Origin: Viridilinea sp964592425
Lineage (GTDB): Bacteria; Chloroflexota; Chloroflexia; Chloroflexales; Chloroflexaceae
NCBI GenBank assembly: GCA_964592425.1
Contig: CAZQCG010000020.1
Span: forward strand, 20,352-84,351
Direction of reading: 5' to 3'
DNA: 64,000 nucleotides
Shown here piece by piece: positions 16,566 to 26,277 of this stretch (position 1 is its first letter; each line of letters starts with the position of its first letter). The notes beneath the pieces were generated by a model. It was not told where the DNA came from. It was given only the letters and a program-made list of their open reading frames with translations, and ran no database searches. The translations under genes and the position numbers were made by a program.

Positions 16566-19500
16566 CTAGAGCTTCGCGGTTCCCGGCAGCTTTGAGGTGC
16601 GGTAGCCGCTCAGACTCAGGTAGACATTGCCGTTGTCATCAACCACCTGTGCGTCGAAGGCCGCACCCGCTTCAACCGGCGTGATGATGGCGTAGATCTG
16701 CGCCCCCTCGGCCTGCGACAGATGGCGGTAGACCTCCAGACCATCAAGCGAGGATGGCAGCGCCATCTGCTCGCTATGGGCGATCTCCCAGACCCCCGCC
16801 GTCTGGAAGCAGAGCTCCAGCATGCGCGGGTCAACCACCTGCTCGGCATCGGGCGGCGAGCTGTCGGGGGGCAGGTCGGTGGACATGAGGCCGATAGCCA
16901 TATCGTCGGTGAGCAAGACCTTGTCCAGCACCTGATAGGCCGGGCCGTGGAAGTAGACCTTGTAGATCTCGTGCCGCTCGACCACGCGGGCCATGTCGTT
17001 GTCCCGCGGCAACTCCACCTGCGACTGGGGCGCCTCACCACGGGCCAGGCGTACCTCAGCGCGGAAATGCACCGTCTCCTGGGCCGGGGGTGGCGTATGG
17101 CCAGGGGCCACCGCTGGCTGGAAGACCGAGCTTAGCTCGGTGCGGGCGATCAACTCACCCCCACCCACCGGGCGCACCACCGCCTTCAGCTTGAGCGTCC
17201 GCGGCTGGCTACGGTGGAACTTGACCGGACTATCGAGCCGCTCGTGCTCGATACGGGCCACCCGGAAGCCGGGGGCCAGCAAGCCAGCCAACTCGGCGAA
17301 GCCCTCAGTGCCCATCACCCCCGGCAACACCGGCGTCCCCTCGATCTTGTGGTCGTAGAGGAAGGGCTGGGTCGCCGGATCAAGCGCCGTCTCGGCCACC
17401 ACACCGCTGTAGAGACCAGCCGAGCGCACCGCGCCGATCATCATCAGCGGGTGCTCACGGGCCGCGAGCACCGCAGCGACCTTCTCAGGATCCAGGCCGC
17501 CGTGCTCATCGAACTCCTGGGTCAGGATGCCCAGCCGCAGACCCACAACGATCTCGTCGCGCACCCCGCCAGCCGTCAACTCACGCCGGATGGTCGGGAT
17601 GCCGACCTCAGGCGGAAGCATATCGATGCCAGCCATCTCCATGATCCGCGGAATGGAGCCACGAGTGGCCATCCCGATGCCGCCCCAGGCGGTCCAGTCG
17701 ATCACGATCGCTCGCGTCTCAGGGCGCCAGCGGCGCATACTACTGCTGAGCTTACAGAGCAGGTCGTTGGCCGAGCTGTAGTCGGTCTGACCACTGTTCC
17801 CAAAGCGACCGGCAACAGAGCTGAAGGAGACCGTTGCGCCAATCGGCAGGCCCCTGGCCGCCCGCAGCAGGCTGAAGAAGCCATCAGCCTTGATATCAAA
17901 GACGCGGTCGAACTCCTCAGGCGCCTTCTCGGTCATCGCCCGGCTGATCTCAATCCCGCCCGCGTGGAGCAGCACATCGATCCGCCCGTGGGTCTGGCGC
18001 ACCTCGTCAACCACTGCGGTCACCGCCGCGCCGTCGCGCAAGTCAAGGCTGCGATAGTACGCGGTACCACCAGCACGCTGCACCATCTCAATCGCCCGCA
18101 GGGCGGCCTCACTCCGCTCAACCCCCATGATCGTCCGGTCGATCTGCACCGGAGTCACCTTCTCGCCACTGGCCTTCGCCTCGGCGATCAGGGCCGCCTT
18201 GAGCGTCTCACGCCCCTGGCGGAAGAGCGCAATATGGGCATCATCAGCCGCCGGTGCCGGCGTCAGGTCGAGCAGGTAGAAACTGCCGCCCGCCCCAGCC
18301 GAGGCCAGGTCGCCAATGATTGCGCTGGTGATCCCACCGGCTGCGCCGGTGACCAGGTAGACCGTCTCGGGGCCGAGGTGCATCCCCGGCTGCCCATCAC
18401 GGGCCGGGCGCTCTTCAAGGCTCACGCTCAGGCGCAGACCATCACTGTAGCCCACCTCAACCACACCGGGGTCGCTCAAGGTCTCGGCAATCAGCGCCTC
18501 AGCGGGCTCAACCGCCTTGCGCCCGGGCTCGAAATCGACCGCCTTGACCAGAACATCGGGGCGCTCGCGCTTGTAGGCTTTGGCAAAGCCAGTCACCGCA
18601 CCGCCCAGCGGCGAAGCCGCGCCCTGCTCATCATAGCCATGCTGACCACCCAGGCGCGTTGCCACAACCAGGAAGGGGGCCGCCTCAGGCTGCGCATTCA
18701 GCAAGGTGCGCGCCGCCCGGAAGAGGTTCTTCACCCGCACCCGGTTCAACTCACGCCACTGCGCCAGATCCAGCTCCTCGAGCTCAGGCTCGGCATCCAG
18801 AGCTGGCAGCCAGTAGAGCCCACTCACCGGGCCGTCAGCCAGGATCCCCTGAATGAGACCCTCCACCTCACCCTCGGCAGGCGGGCTCTCGATCGAGAGC
18901 ACCGTCGCGCCACGCTTCTCCAGGCGCGAGGCCAGAGCCTTGGCAACCCCACCCTTATCCATCATCAGCACCACACGGGCACCCTCAAGGCTCACCCCGG
19001 TAGACTTGCAGAGGTCGAGCGCCGGACGCAGCACCGGCACGGCTACTCGCCGCGGAGCACGGTTGGCCGCGCTGAGGTCGCCGCTAATCGGCAGGCCCTT
19101 CGCCACTGGCTCAGCCGCTGCCGGAGCGGCGGCTGGGGCCGCCGGGGCAGCAACGGGCGCGGCAGCCCCGGCCAGGTCGGGCCGGTGGGTATGCACAAAG
19201 CCGATCACCGCCCGCAGAGTCGGGTAGTCACGCAGCTTCAGATCATCGATGCGCCCGATCCCGAAGGTCTCGCGCACCGCCGCGAAGGTCTCGGCCTGCT
19301 TAACCGTATCGACACCCAGGTCGGCCTCGAGGTCGAGATCCAACTCCAGCATCTCGGACGGATAGCCGGTCTTATCGGCCACAATCGCCATCACCTGCGC
19401 CGTCACCGGGTCAAGCGCCGGGGCGGCCGGAGCGGCCGGGGCGGCGACCGCCGCCGAAGCCGTCGGGGCGGCGACGGGAGCCGCCGCCGCAGCCAGGTCA

Positions 19501-22500
19501 GGCCGGTGGGTATGCACAAAGCCGATCACCGCCCGCAGGGTCGGGTAATCACGTAGCTTCAGATCATCGATGCGCCCGATCCCAAAGGTCTCACGCACCG
19601 CTGCGAAGGTCTCAGCCTGCTTAACCGTATCGACACCCAAGTCGGCCTCGAGATCCAGATCCAGTTCCAGCATCTCGGACGGATAGCCAGTCTTATCGGC
19701 CACAATCGCCATCACCTGCGCCGTCACCGGGTCAAGCGCCGGAGCGGCCGGGGGCGCCACTGGCGGAGCCGCCGGGGTGGGGGCGACTACTGCCGGGGCG
19801 CTGAAAGCCAGCGCCGGGGCCGCCGCCGGTGGCGGTGGTGCCACCGGGGCGGGCGGGGCGGCCACCACCGCCAGGTCGGGCCGGTGAGTATGCACAAAGC
19901 CAATCACCGCCCGCATGGTCGGATAGTCGCGCAACTTCAGGTCATCAATGCGCCCGATCCCGAAGGTCTCGCGCACCGCCGCGAAGGTCTCAGCCTGCTT
20001 GACCGTATCGACGCCCAGGTCGGCTTCGAGATCTAGATCCAGGTCAAGCATCTCCTGCGGATAGCCGGTCTTCTCGGCAACGATGGCCATCACCTGCGCC
20101 GCCACCGGATCAATCGCCGGGGCCGCTGGGGCTGCCGGAACTGCCGCTGGAACTGCCACCGGAGCCGGGGCGGCCACCACCGCCAGGTCGGGCCGGTGGG
20201 TATGCACAAAGCCAATCACCGCCCGCATGGTCGGATAGTCGCGCAACTTCAGGTCATCAATGCGCCCGATCCCGAAGGTCTCGCGCACCGCCGCGAAGGT
20301 CTCAGCCTGCTTGACCGTATCGACGCCCAGGTCGGCTTCGAGATCCAGATCCAGGTCAAGCATCTCCGACGGATAGCCGGTCTTCTCGGCAACGATCGCC
20401 ATCACCTGCGCCGCCACCGGGTCAAGCGCCGGGACGGCCGGAGCCGCCGGGGTGGCCGCAGGCACCGCCACTGGCGCGGGAGCCGGGGCGACCACCTCGG
20501 CCAGGTCGGGTCGGTGGGTACGCACAAAGCCGATCACCGCCCGCATGGTCGGATAGTCGCGCAGGCGCAGGTCATCGATGCGCCCGATCCCGAAGGTCTC
20601 GCGCACCGCCGCGAAGGTCTCGGCCTGCTTGACTGTATCCACGCCCAGGTCGGCTTCGAGATCCAGATCCAGGTCGAGCATCTCCGACGGATAGCCGGTC
20701 TTCTCGGCAACGATGGCCATCACCTGCGCCGCCACCGGGTCAATCGCCGGAGCGGCCGGAGCCGCCGGGGCGGCCACAGGCACCGCCACCGGCGCAGGAG
20801 CCGGGGCAACCACCTCGGCCAGGTCGGGCCGGTGGGTACGCACAAAGCCGATCACCGCCCGCATGGTCGGGTAGTCACGCAGGCGCAGGTTGTCGATGCG
20901 CCCAATCCCGAAGGTCTCGCGCACCGCGGCGAAGGTCTCGGCCTGCTTGACCGTATCGACGCCCAGGTCGGCTTCGAGATCCAGATCCAGGTCGAGCATC
21001 TCCGACGGATAGCCGGTCTTCTCGGCAACGATGGCCATCACCTGGGTCGCCACCGGGTCAAGCGCCGGGGCTGGTGGCGCAACGGGAGCGGGAGCCGGAG
21101 TAGCTACAACGGGGGCCGGAGCGACCGGGGCGGGCGGCGGAGCCACGGCTGCCGGAGCCACGGGCGCAGGGGCCGCAGGGCGCGGGGCGACCGGAGCCGG
21201 GGCTGGCCTGGCCTCAACCGGCGGAGCGCTGGCCTTACCATTGACGGCAGGCGCAGGCGCAGGGCTTGGCAGGGCCGGACGCGGCTGGATAGCCAGATGA
21301 CTCACCACGAGATCAGGGGCATAATCGGCGCGCAGCGTGGGGCCGGTGCCGGGCTGCCAGGGGCTCGGCGCGGGGGTGCGGGTTGGCGCACCCTGGGCCT
21401 TCACCCGCAGCACGCGCTGCGCCACCTCAGTTGTGGCACGGTCGTAGCCACTAATCTGGGCGCACCAGTAGTCATAGCGCTGCCGGCTATCGACACGCTC
21501 GCTGGGGCCGGGGATACGCCGCAGCAAGGTCAGAGCGATCTGCGAGCCAAAGCCAGCCGCCAGGTGAATGGCATAGCGCACAGGGTAGCGCCCGCCGCGA
21601 CTCAGGTTCAGCGTCCCAAGCTCGGGATCAGGCTCACGGTAGTTCGGCACCGGGGGCACAATCCCATGCTCAAGGATCTTCACCGCGATCACATCCTCGA
21701 TCCCCACGCCCATCGGGTGGCCGGTAAAGCCCTTGGTATTCGAGATCACCACCTCATCAGCCGCTGGCCCGAAGGTCTGGCGCAGGGCGGCAATCTCAGC
21801 AGAGGCGCTGCCGCCACGGGCAGGCGTATAGGTCTCGTGACTGACGAAGACGGTCTGGGCCGCCATCGCCCGCCGATCGACCCCGAAGCGGCGCTCAGCC
21901 GAGCGCACCAGGCTCTCCATGACCTGGCTGATGTGACTCACGTCAAGGCGTGTGCCGTGGAAGGCGCTGTTGTTGTTCTCACTGGCCAGCAGTTCAACCA
22001 CCCCACGCATGCCACGTTCACGCACGGCATCTTCACTCTCGACTACCAGGGCGCATGCGCCCATCCCGAGGATGGTGCCGTGGCGACGCCGGTCGAAGGG
22101 CAGGGCCGCCTCTTCAAGCTTGGCATCAGTGGCAGCCGCGCCAGTGGCCAGGAAGCCGGAGCCGATCCAGGCCATCAGCTGGTCGCTCGTCACATTGTCC
22201 GCACCGATCACCAGCACGCGCCGGCAACGCCCGGTGCGGATCCAGTCCTCGGCGATAGCAATGCCCTGGGCCGTTGAAGCGCAGGCAGCGTTGACATGGG
22301 CATTGGGGCCGCGTGCGCCGATATACTCGGCCATCTGGCTGTGGCCCATAGTCAGGATACGGAAGAGGAAGTTGCGGTCGAGCGTATAGGGGTTCGCCGC
22401 GATCTCCTCGCGCAGAGCGGCGATCCGACGCAGCAGGGCCAGCTGCGTCACCTCATCGTTGGTCTGGTTGCGCAGCGCCTCCAACTCTTCGAGCAGTTGA

Positions 22501-25500
22501 ACCCGGTTTTCGTGAGCGTAGTAGCGCTCGAACTCGCTGGTCAGATTGTCATAGCCGGGAAAGGCCGAGGCAAAGATGATCCCGGTCTCGTCGCGTAGTG
22601 CCTCAGGCAACATCCAGCGTTCAGGCAGGAAAGTGCCGCGCGAGGTCTTCTTATAGGTCTGCACCAGTGGAATGCCAGCCTCACGCAGGGCATCAAGGCC
22701 AGCAGCCATCGCCAACTGCGAGGTGATGTCGAGGGCCGCCACCAGCTTGGCAGGCACGCCATACTCTTCCGCCAGGTCAAAATGACCCGGACGCCCGGCC
22801 AGTTTGATCACCTCATCGCTATCTTCGATCGTCTGGAAGCTGCCAGCCCCGTCCTCGCCCTTGACCACCCGCGTGACCCGCTTCTGCACAATCTTGCGCC
22901 GGAAGCGCTCGGGAATCAGGTCGATCAGCTGGTCGCCGCGCAGAATACGGGTTGCGTTATCCTCGGCCATGATCGCCTTCTCGGCCCCGGGCAAGCCCAG
23001 GCCAGTACCGGAGATCACCACCGAGCCGGTGGGGGGCAGATTGCGATCATAGGCCCCACCCGTGGGGTGGGCTGCCGCACCACGCTCAGCCGTCCCGGCA
23101 GCGCGCAGGGCTTCAGCCAACAACGTGCCAAGGTCGTTCAGGCCAGCCGCACCATTGTTATGGGCAGGCGCTGACGGCGTATGTCGCTCTGTCTGTGTCA
23201 CGCGGGTATCCTCCACAGGCGAAGCCTGGGCCAGCTCCGCATCAACCGCCGAGACGCGCCCCACAGCCTGCGGAGCGGCGACACTCACCGTCGCCCGGGC
23301 TGGCGCAGCGGCCGGCACGGCAGCAGGCATATCCTGGGCGGCCAGCCCGGCGGCATAGAGCCCACAGAGGGCCTGGTTGAAGCTGGCGACTTCACCGGTC
23401 TTGGGGTGGTTGGTAAAGAGCGAGGCCACGTCGGGTCGGGAGCCGATCACATCATCGACAAAGCCCTTGAGCGCCTTCTTGGGACCACACTCGAGAAAGA
23501 TGCGGCAACCCTCACGGTAGAGTGTCTCAAGGCCTTTGACCCACTGCACCGGCGAGGCGATCTGCTGCTCAAGCATGTCCTTGATCGCCTCGACCGTGGT
23601 CGGATAAAGCTCGCCGGTGACATTGGCCACCAGGGGTAACTCCGGCTCACGGATATGCAGGCGATCGAGCACCTTGCGCAAGGGGCCGGAGGCCGGGGCG
23701 ACGATGCGCGTATGGAAGGCGTGGCTCACGGGGATGCGCTGAGCCTGGAAGCCCTTCTGCACAAACTGGTTGATCGCCGTCTCAACCGCCTTACTCGTCC
23801 CACCGATCACGGCCTGACTGTAGCTGTTGATATTGGCCGCAACAACATAACCATCAATCTCGCGCAGGGTCGTCTCAACCACCTCAAGCGGTGCCATCAC
23901 CGCCGCCATCCAACCGTTATCATCCATGCTCACCTTGGTCATCTCGGCACCGCGGGCTGCGGCAGCTTCGAGGGCCTCGGCGAAGGGCATAACCCCGGCG
24001 GCCACCAGCGCACCATACTCACCGAGCGAGTGGCCCATGACCATATCCGGGCGCACGCCATACTCGGACAGCAAGGTCAGCAGGGCTACATCCAGGGTGA
24101 GCATCGCTGGCTGAGTGATCGCCGTCTGCATGAGGGCACGCTCGGCCTGCTTGATCACCGCCGGGTCGGTGCTGTCGACAAAGAGGAAGTCGGTCAGCGG
24201 GCGCCCGAGGATGGGCGTCATCACCGCGTCGGCCTCTTTGAAGACATTGGCCACGGCTGGCGAAAGGGCGACCAGTTCGCGGCCCATATTGAGGTACTGG
24301 CTACCCTGGCCGGGAAAGAGGAAGGCTACCTTCCCCGCCGCCTTGCCGCTGCCACGGAAGATACCCTGCGAAGCCAGGGGCTTCCAGGCTGCTGGCACAT
24401 TCAGGGTGGCCGCCTTGGCTGCCTTGGCCAGCTTATCAGCCAGCTCGTGTGCATCGGCGAAGTCGATCACCAGCCGCTCAGCTTTGCGCAAGACCACCAG
24501 ATCGGGCGCAGCCACCGGCGGCATCCAACCGCCACGGGCACGGTTCAGCGCATCGCTTGCCTGGGCCGCCAATTCGGCCGGTGTATCGCCACCAAGCGCC
24601 AGGATGCCACGCACCGGCGGCTTCTGCGCGATCTGGGCCGGGGCCGCATAGTGGCGATTGGGATCGACGTTCGTATCGCTGCTCGCCGGTACATCGGCAC
24701 CCTGATAACGCTGCGGCTCGGTGCGGATCATGCCCGGCACATACTCCTCAAGCACCATGTGGAAATTGGTACCGCCAAAGCCGTAGGCACTCACCGCTGC
24801 CCGCCGCGGAAAGGCCGCCGGGCGTTCCCACTCGCGGGCCTCGTTCAGCAGGTAGAAGGGTGTCGCCGAGAAGTCCATGTTGGGGTTGGGCGGGTCGGCG
24901 TTGAGGGTCGGCGGCAGGATCTTCTCGTGAATGGCAAAGACGGCCTTGAGCAGACCGGCTGCACCAGCCCCGGCCTTGAGGTGGCCGATATTGCTTTTGG
25001 CCGAGCCAAGCCCGATCCGGCCCCGCTCGGCGCGCCCAAAGACCTTGCTCAGACTCTCGGCCTCAACCACGTCACCAACACGGGTGCTGGTACCATGGGC
25101 CTCGATCAGCGTACAGGTTGCCGGATCAAGCCCTGCATTCTTCCAGGCCCGCTCGACTGCATAGACCTGGCCAATCGGGTTGGGCGCAGTGATGCCTTTG
25201 CCTTTGCCGTCAGAAGAGGCACCCACCCCACGGATCACCGCGTAGATCGTATCGCCGTCACGCTCGGCATCCTCCAGCCGCTTGAGCAAGAAGGCCGCTG
25301 AGCCTTCGCCCATCACAAAGCCGTCGGCACCGTCACCGAAGGGGCGTGTGCCGATCGCCGAAAGAGCCCCGATCTTACAGAACTTGACGAAGGTCGAAAT
25401 GCCCATATTGCGGTCAACGCCGCCGGTGATCACCGCATCAACATGACCTTCGCTCAGCATCTCGACCGCCGCCGCGACGGCGGCAAAGGTGGAGGCACAG

Positions 25501-26138
25501 GCTGCGTCAGTGATAAAGTTCGGCCCGCGCAGGTTGAGCACATTGGCCACGCGCCCGGCGACGATATTGGGCAACTCACCCGGCATCGTATCCTCGCTGA
25601 CACCGGGCAACTTACGATCCATCACCGCGTGAAACTGGGCCAGCAGCGCCGCCTGGGCCTCACGGCCAAGTGCCTGGAAGGCCGGGGTTGCGCGCAGGTA
25701 GTTCGCATATTCAGGGAAGAAAATGCGCTGGGTCGTCAGGTAGTGCAGCTCACCGCCCATAGCCGTACCAAGAATAACCCCGGTATTCTCGGTATTGAGC
25801 GGGCGGTCGGGGTAGCCATAGTCACCCAGGGCCTCAGCGGCGATCGTGACCGCCCACTGCTGGCCCTGGTCCATCGCATTGGCGACACGGGGTGGAATAC
25901 GGAAGCGCTGCCAATCAAACTGAAAGCCCCGCACCCAGCCACCGATCTTGCTGTAGGTCTTATCGGGGGCGTTATGGTCGGGGTCGTAATAATCGGCAAC
26001 GCTCCAGCGCTCAGGCGGGGTCTCGCTGATGCTGTAGCGCCGATTGAGAATGTTCTGCCAGAAAGCCCTGGCGTTAGGCGCATCGGGCAAAACTGCGCCA
26101 ACGCCGACAACGGCGATAGCGCGGCTTGGGTTATCCAT
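16566..26138 (-). CDS. PUFA-synthase-like megasynthase, KS-AT-KS-(ACP)6-KR-DH
   Basis: 3190 residues. Domains, with approximate residues: KS1 1-460, with TDAACAST (Cys about 211), EAHGTSTRVGD and KSNIGHLKAG. AT 600-920, with FLFPGQGSQYLNMG, GHSLGEYG (Ser about 703) and HAFH, which suggests malonyl-CoA. KS2 1040-1520, with VNAACAST (Cys about 1288), SHETYTPARGG and FTGHPMG, so Cys-His-His is intact. Six near-identical ACPs lie at 1690-2320. KR follows with VTGAAGGIT (about 2599) and a Tyr-X3-Asn in DYSSANDLL. A double-hotdog DH has DHKIEGTPVLPG (about 2930). There is no enoyl reductase and no thioesterase. Every ACP reads DLGVDTVKQ, with Thr at the pantetheine Ser position. ATG 26138 has AGGAG 8 bases upstream. 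ATG 26144 is the alternative. The layout resembles PfaA-type synthases, and a long-chain lipid product is my inference. Confidence 0.92.
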   Translation of the reverse strand: MDNPSRAIAVVGVGAVLPDAPNARAFWQNILNRRYSISETPPERWSVADYYDPDHNAPDKTYSKIGGWVRGFQFDWQRFRIPPRVANAMDQGQQWAVTIAAEALGDYGYPDRPLNTENTGVILGTAMGGELHYLTTQRIFFPEYANYLRATPAFQALGREAQAALLAQFHAVMDRKLPGVSEDTMPGELPNIVAGRVANVLNLRGPNFITDAACASTFAAVAAAVEMLSEGHVDAVITGGVDRNMGISTFVKFCKIGALSAIGTRPFGDGADGFVMGEGSAAFLLKRLEDAERDGDTIYAVIRGVGASSDGKGKGITAPNPIGQVYAVERAWKNAGLDPATCTLIEAHGTSTRVGDVVEAESLSKVFGRAERGRIGLGSAKSNIGHLKAGAGAAGLLKAVFAIHEKILPPTLNADPPNPNMDFSATPFYLLNEAREWERPAAFPRRAAVSAYGFGGTNFHMVLEEYVPGMIRTEPQRYQGADVPASSDTNVDPNRHYAAPAQIAQKPPVRGILALGGDTPAELAAQASDALNRARGGWMPPVAAPDLVVLRKAERLVIDFADAHELADKLAKAAKAATLNVPAAWKPLASQGIFRGSGKAAGKVAFLFPGQGSQYLNMGRELVALSPAVANVFKEADAVMTPILGRPLTDFLFVDSTDPAVIKQAERALMQTAITQPAMLTLDVALLTLLSEYGVRPDMVMGHSLGEYGALVAAGVMPFAEALEAAAARGAEMTKVSMDDNGWMAAVMAPLEVVETTLREIDGYVVAANINSYSQAVIGGTSKAVETAINQFVQKGFQAQRIPVSHAFHTRIVAPASGPLRKVLDRLHIREPELPLVANVTGELYPTTVEAIKDMLEQQIASPVQWVKGLETLYREGCRIFLECGPKKALKGFVDDVIGSRPDVASLFTNHPKTGEVASFNQALCGLYAAGLAAQDMPAAVPAAAPARATVSVAAPQAVGRVSAVDAELAQASPVEDTRVTQTERHTPSAPAHNNGAAGLNDLGTLLAEALRAAGTAERGAAAHPTGGAYDRNLPPTGSVVISGTGLGLPGAEKAIMAEDNATRILRGDQLIDLIPERFRRKIVQKRVTRVVKGEDGAGSFQTIEDSDEVIKLAGRPGHFDLAEEYGVPAKLVAALDITSQLAMAAGLDALREAGIPLVQTYKKTSRGTFLPERWMLPEALRDETGIIFASAFPGYDNLTSEFERYYAHENRVQLLEELEALRNQTNDEVTQLALLRRIAALREEIAANPYTLDRNFLFRILTMGHSQMAEYIGARGPNAHVNAACASTAQGIAIAEDWIRTGRCRRVLVIGADNVTSDQLMAWIGSGFLATGAAATDAKLEEAALPFDRRRHGTILGMGACALVVESEDAVRERGMRGVVELLASENNNSAFHGTRLDVSHISQVMESLVRSAERRFGVDRRAMAAQTVFVSHETYTPARGGSASAEIAALRQTFGPAADEVVISNTKGFTGHPMGVGIEDVIAVKILEHGIVPPVPNYREPDPELGTLNLSRGGRYPVRYAIHLAAGFGSQIALTLLRRIPGPSERVDSRQRYDYWCAQISGYDRATTEVAQRVLRVKAQGAPTRTPAPSPWQPGTGPTLRADYAPDLVVSHLAIQPRPALPSPAPAPAVNGKASAPPVEARPAPAPVAPRPAAPAPVAPAAVAPPPAPVAPAPVVATPAPAPVAPPAPALDPVATQVMAIVAEKTGYPSEMLDLDLDLEADLGVDTVKQAETFAAVRETFGIGRIDNLRLRDYPTMRAVIGFVRTHRPDLAEVVAPAPAPVAVPVAAPAAPAAPAIDPVAAQVMAIVAEKTGYPSEMLDLDLDLEADLGVDTVKQAETFAAVRETFGIGRIDDLRLRDYPTMRAVIGFVRTHRPDLAEVVAPAPAPVAVPAATPAAPAVPALDPVAAQVMAIVAEKTGYPSEMLDLDLDLEADLGVDTVKQAETFAAVRETFGIGRIDDLKLRDYPTMRAVIGFVHTHRPDLAVVAAPAPVAVPAAVPAAPAAPAIDPVAAQVMAIVAEKTGYPQEMLDLDLDLEADLGVDTVKQAETFAAVRETFGIGRIDDLKLRDYPTMRAVIGFVHTHRPDLAVVAAPPAPVAPPPPAAAPALAFSAPAVVAPTPAAPPVAPPAAPALDPVTAQVMAIVADKTGYPSEMLELDLDLEADLGVDTVKQAETFAAVRETFGIGRIDDLKLRDYPTLRAVIGFVHTHRPDLAAAAAPVAAPTASAAVAAPAAPAAPALDPVTAQVMAIVADKTGYPSEMLELDLDLEADLGVDTVKQAETFAAVRETFGIGRIDDLKLRDYPTLRAVIGFVHTHRPDLAGAAAPVAAPAAPAAAPAAAEPVAKGLPISGDLSAANRAPRRVAVPVLRPALDLCKSTGVSLEGARVVLMMDKGGVAKALASRLEKRGATVLSIESPPAEGEVEGLIQGILADGPVSGLYWLPALDAEPELEELDLAQWRELNRVRVKNLFRAARTLLNAQPEAAPFLVVATRLGGQHGYDEQGAASPLGGAVTGFAKAYKRERPDVLVKAVDFEPGRKAVEPAEALIAETLSDPGVVEVGYSDGLRLSVSLEERPARDGQPGMHLGPETVYLVTGAAGGITSAIIGDLASAGAGGSFYLLDLTPAPAADDAHIALFRQGRETLKAALIAEAKASGEKVTPVQIDRTIMGVERSEAALRAIEMVQRAGGTAYYRSLDLRDGAAVTAVVDEVRQTHGRIDVLLHAGGIEISRAMTEKAPEEFDRVFDIKADGFFSLLRAARGLPIGATVSFSSVAGRFGNSGQTDYSSANDLLCKLSSSMRRWRPETRAIVIDWTAWGGIGMATRGSIPRIMEMAGIDMLPPEVGIPTIRRELTAGGVRDEIVVGLRLGILTQEFDEHGGLDPEKVAAVLAAREHPLMMIGAVRSAGLYSGVVAETALDPATQPFLYDHKIEGTPVLPGVMGTEGFAELAGLLAPGFRVARIEHERLDSPVKFHRSQPRTLKLKAVVRPVGGGELIARTELSSVFQPAVAPGHTPPPAQETVHFRAEVRLARGEAPQSQVELPRDNDMARVVERHEIYKVYFHGPAYQVLDKVLLTDDMAIGLMSTDLPPDSSPPDAEQVVDPRMLELCFQTAGVWEIAHSEQMALPSSLDGLEVYRHLSQAEGAQIYAIITPVEAGAAFDAQVVDDNGNVYLSLSGYRTSKLPGTAKL
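19169..21062 (-). repeat. Six tandem ACP-encoding repeats within the megasynthase gene
   Basis: Six repeats of about 85 conserved codons are joined by Ala/Pro-rich linkers of 20-40 codons. The attachment-site Thr codons lie at 20952-20954, 20634-20636, 20316-20318, 20004-20006, 19626-19628 and 19305-19307. Five are ACG and one is ACA on the coding strand. Repeats 1-4 and 5-6 form two subgroups (AEKTGYP against ADKTGYP), which suggests stepwise duplication and homogenisation. Confidence 0.95.
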
Positions 26139-26277
26139 GCTCATCTCTCCTGCGATCTTGGGATGTGGATGCGGGTGAGCCCGCATCCAACTGGCAATAT
26201 CATCTACGCGACCGGGAAAGCTGGCACGCGTTCGCTTTGACAAGCTCAGCCAACGCGTATCCAGCCAGCAACATCAG

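Noticed and set aside
17214..19556. 780-residue plus-strand ORF
   Set aside because: Antisense shadow of the megasynthase. It is long only because high third-position GC on the coding strand removes stops from the opposite frame, and the translation has no domain-like sequence.
20196..22277. 693-residue plus-strand ORF with His/Arg-rich repeats
   Set aside because: Antisense of the tandem ACP repeats, explained fully by the coding repeats on the minus strand.
23655..25301. 548-residue plus-strand ORF
   Set aside because: Antisense shadow of KS1 and AT of the megasynthase, without recognisable features.
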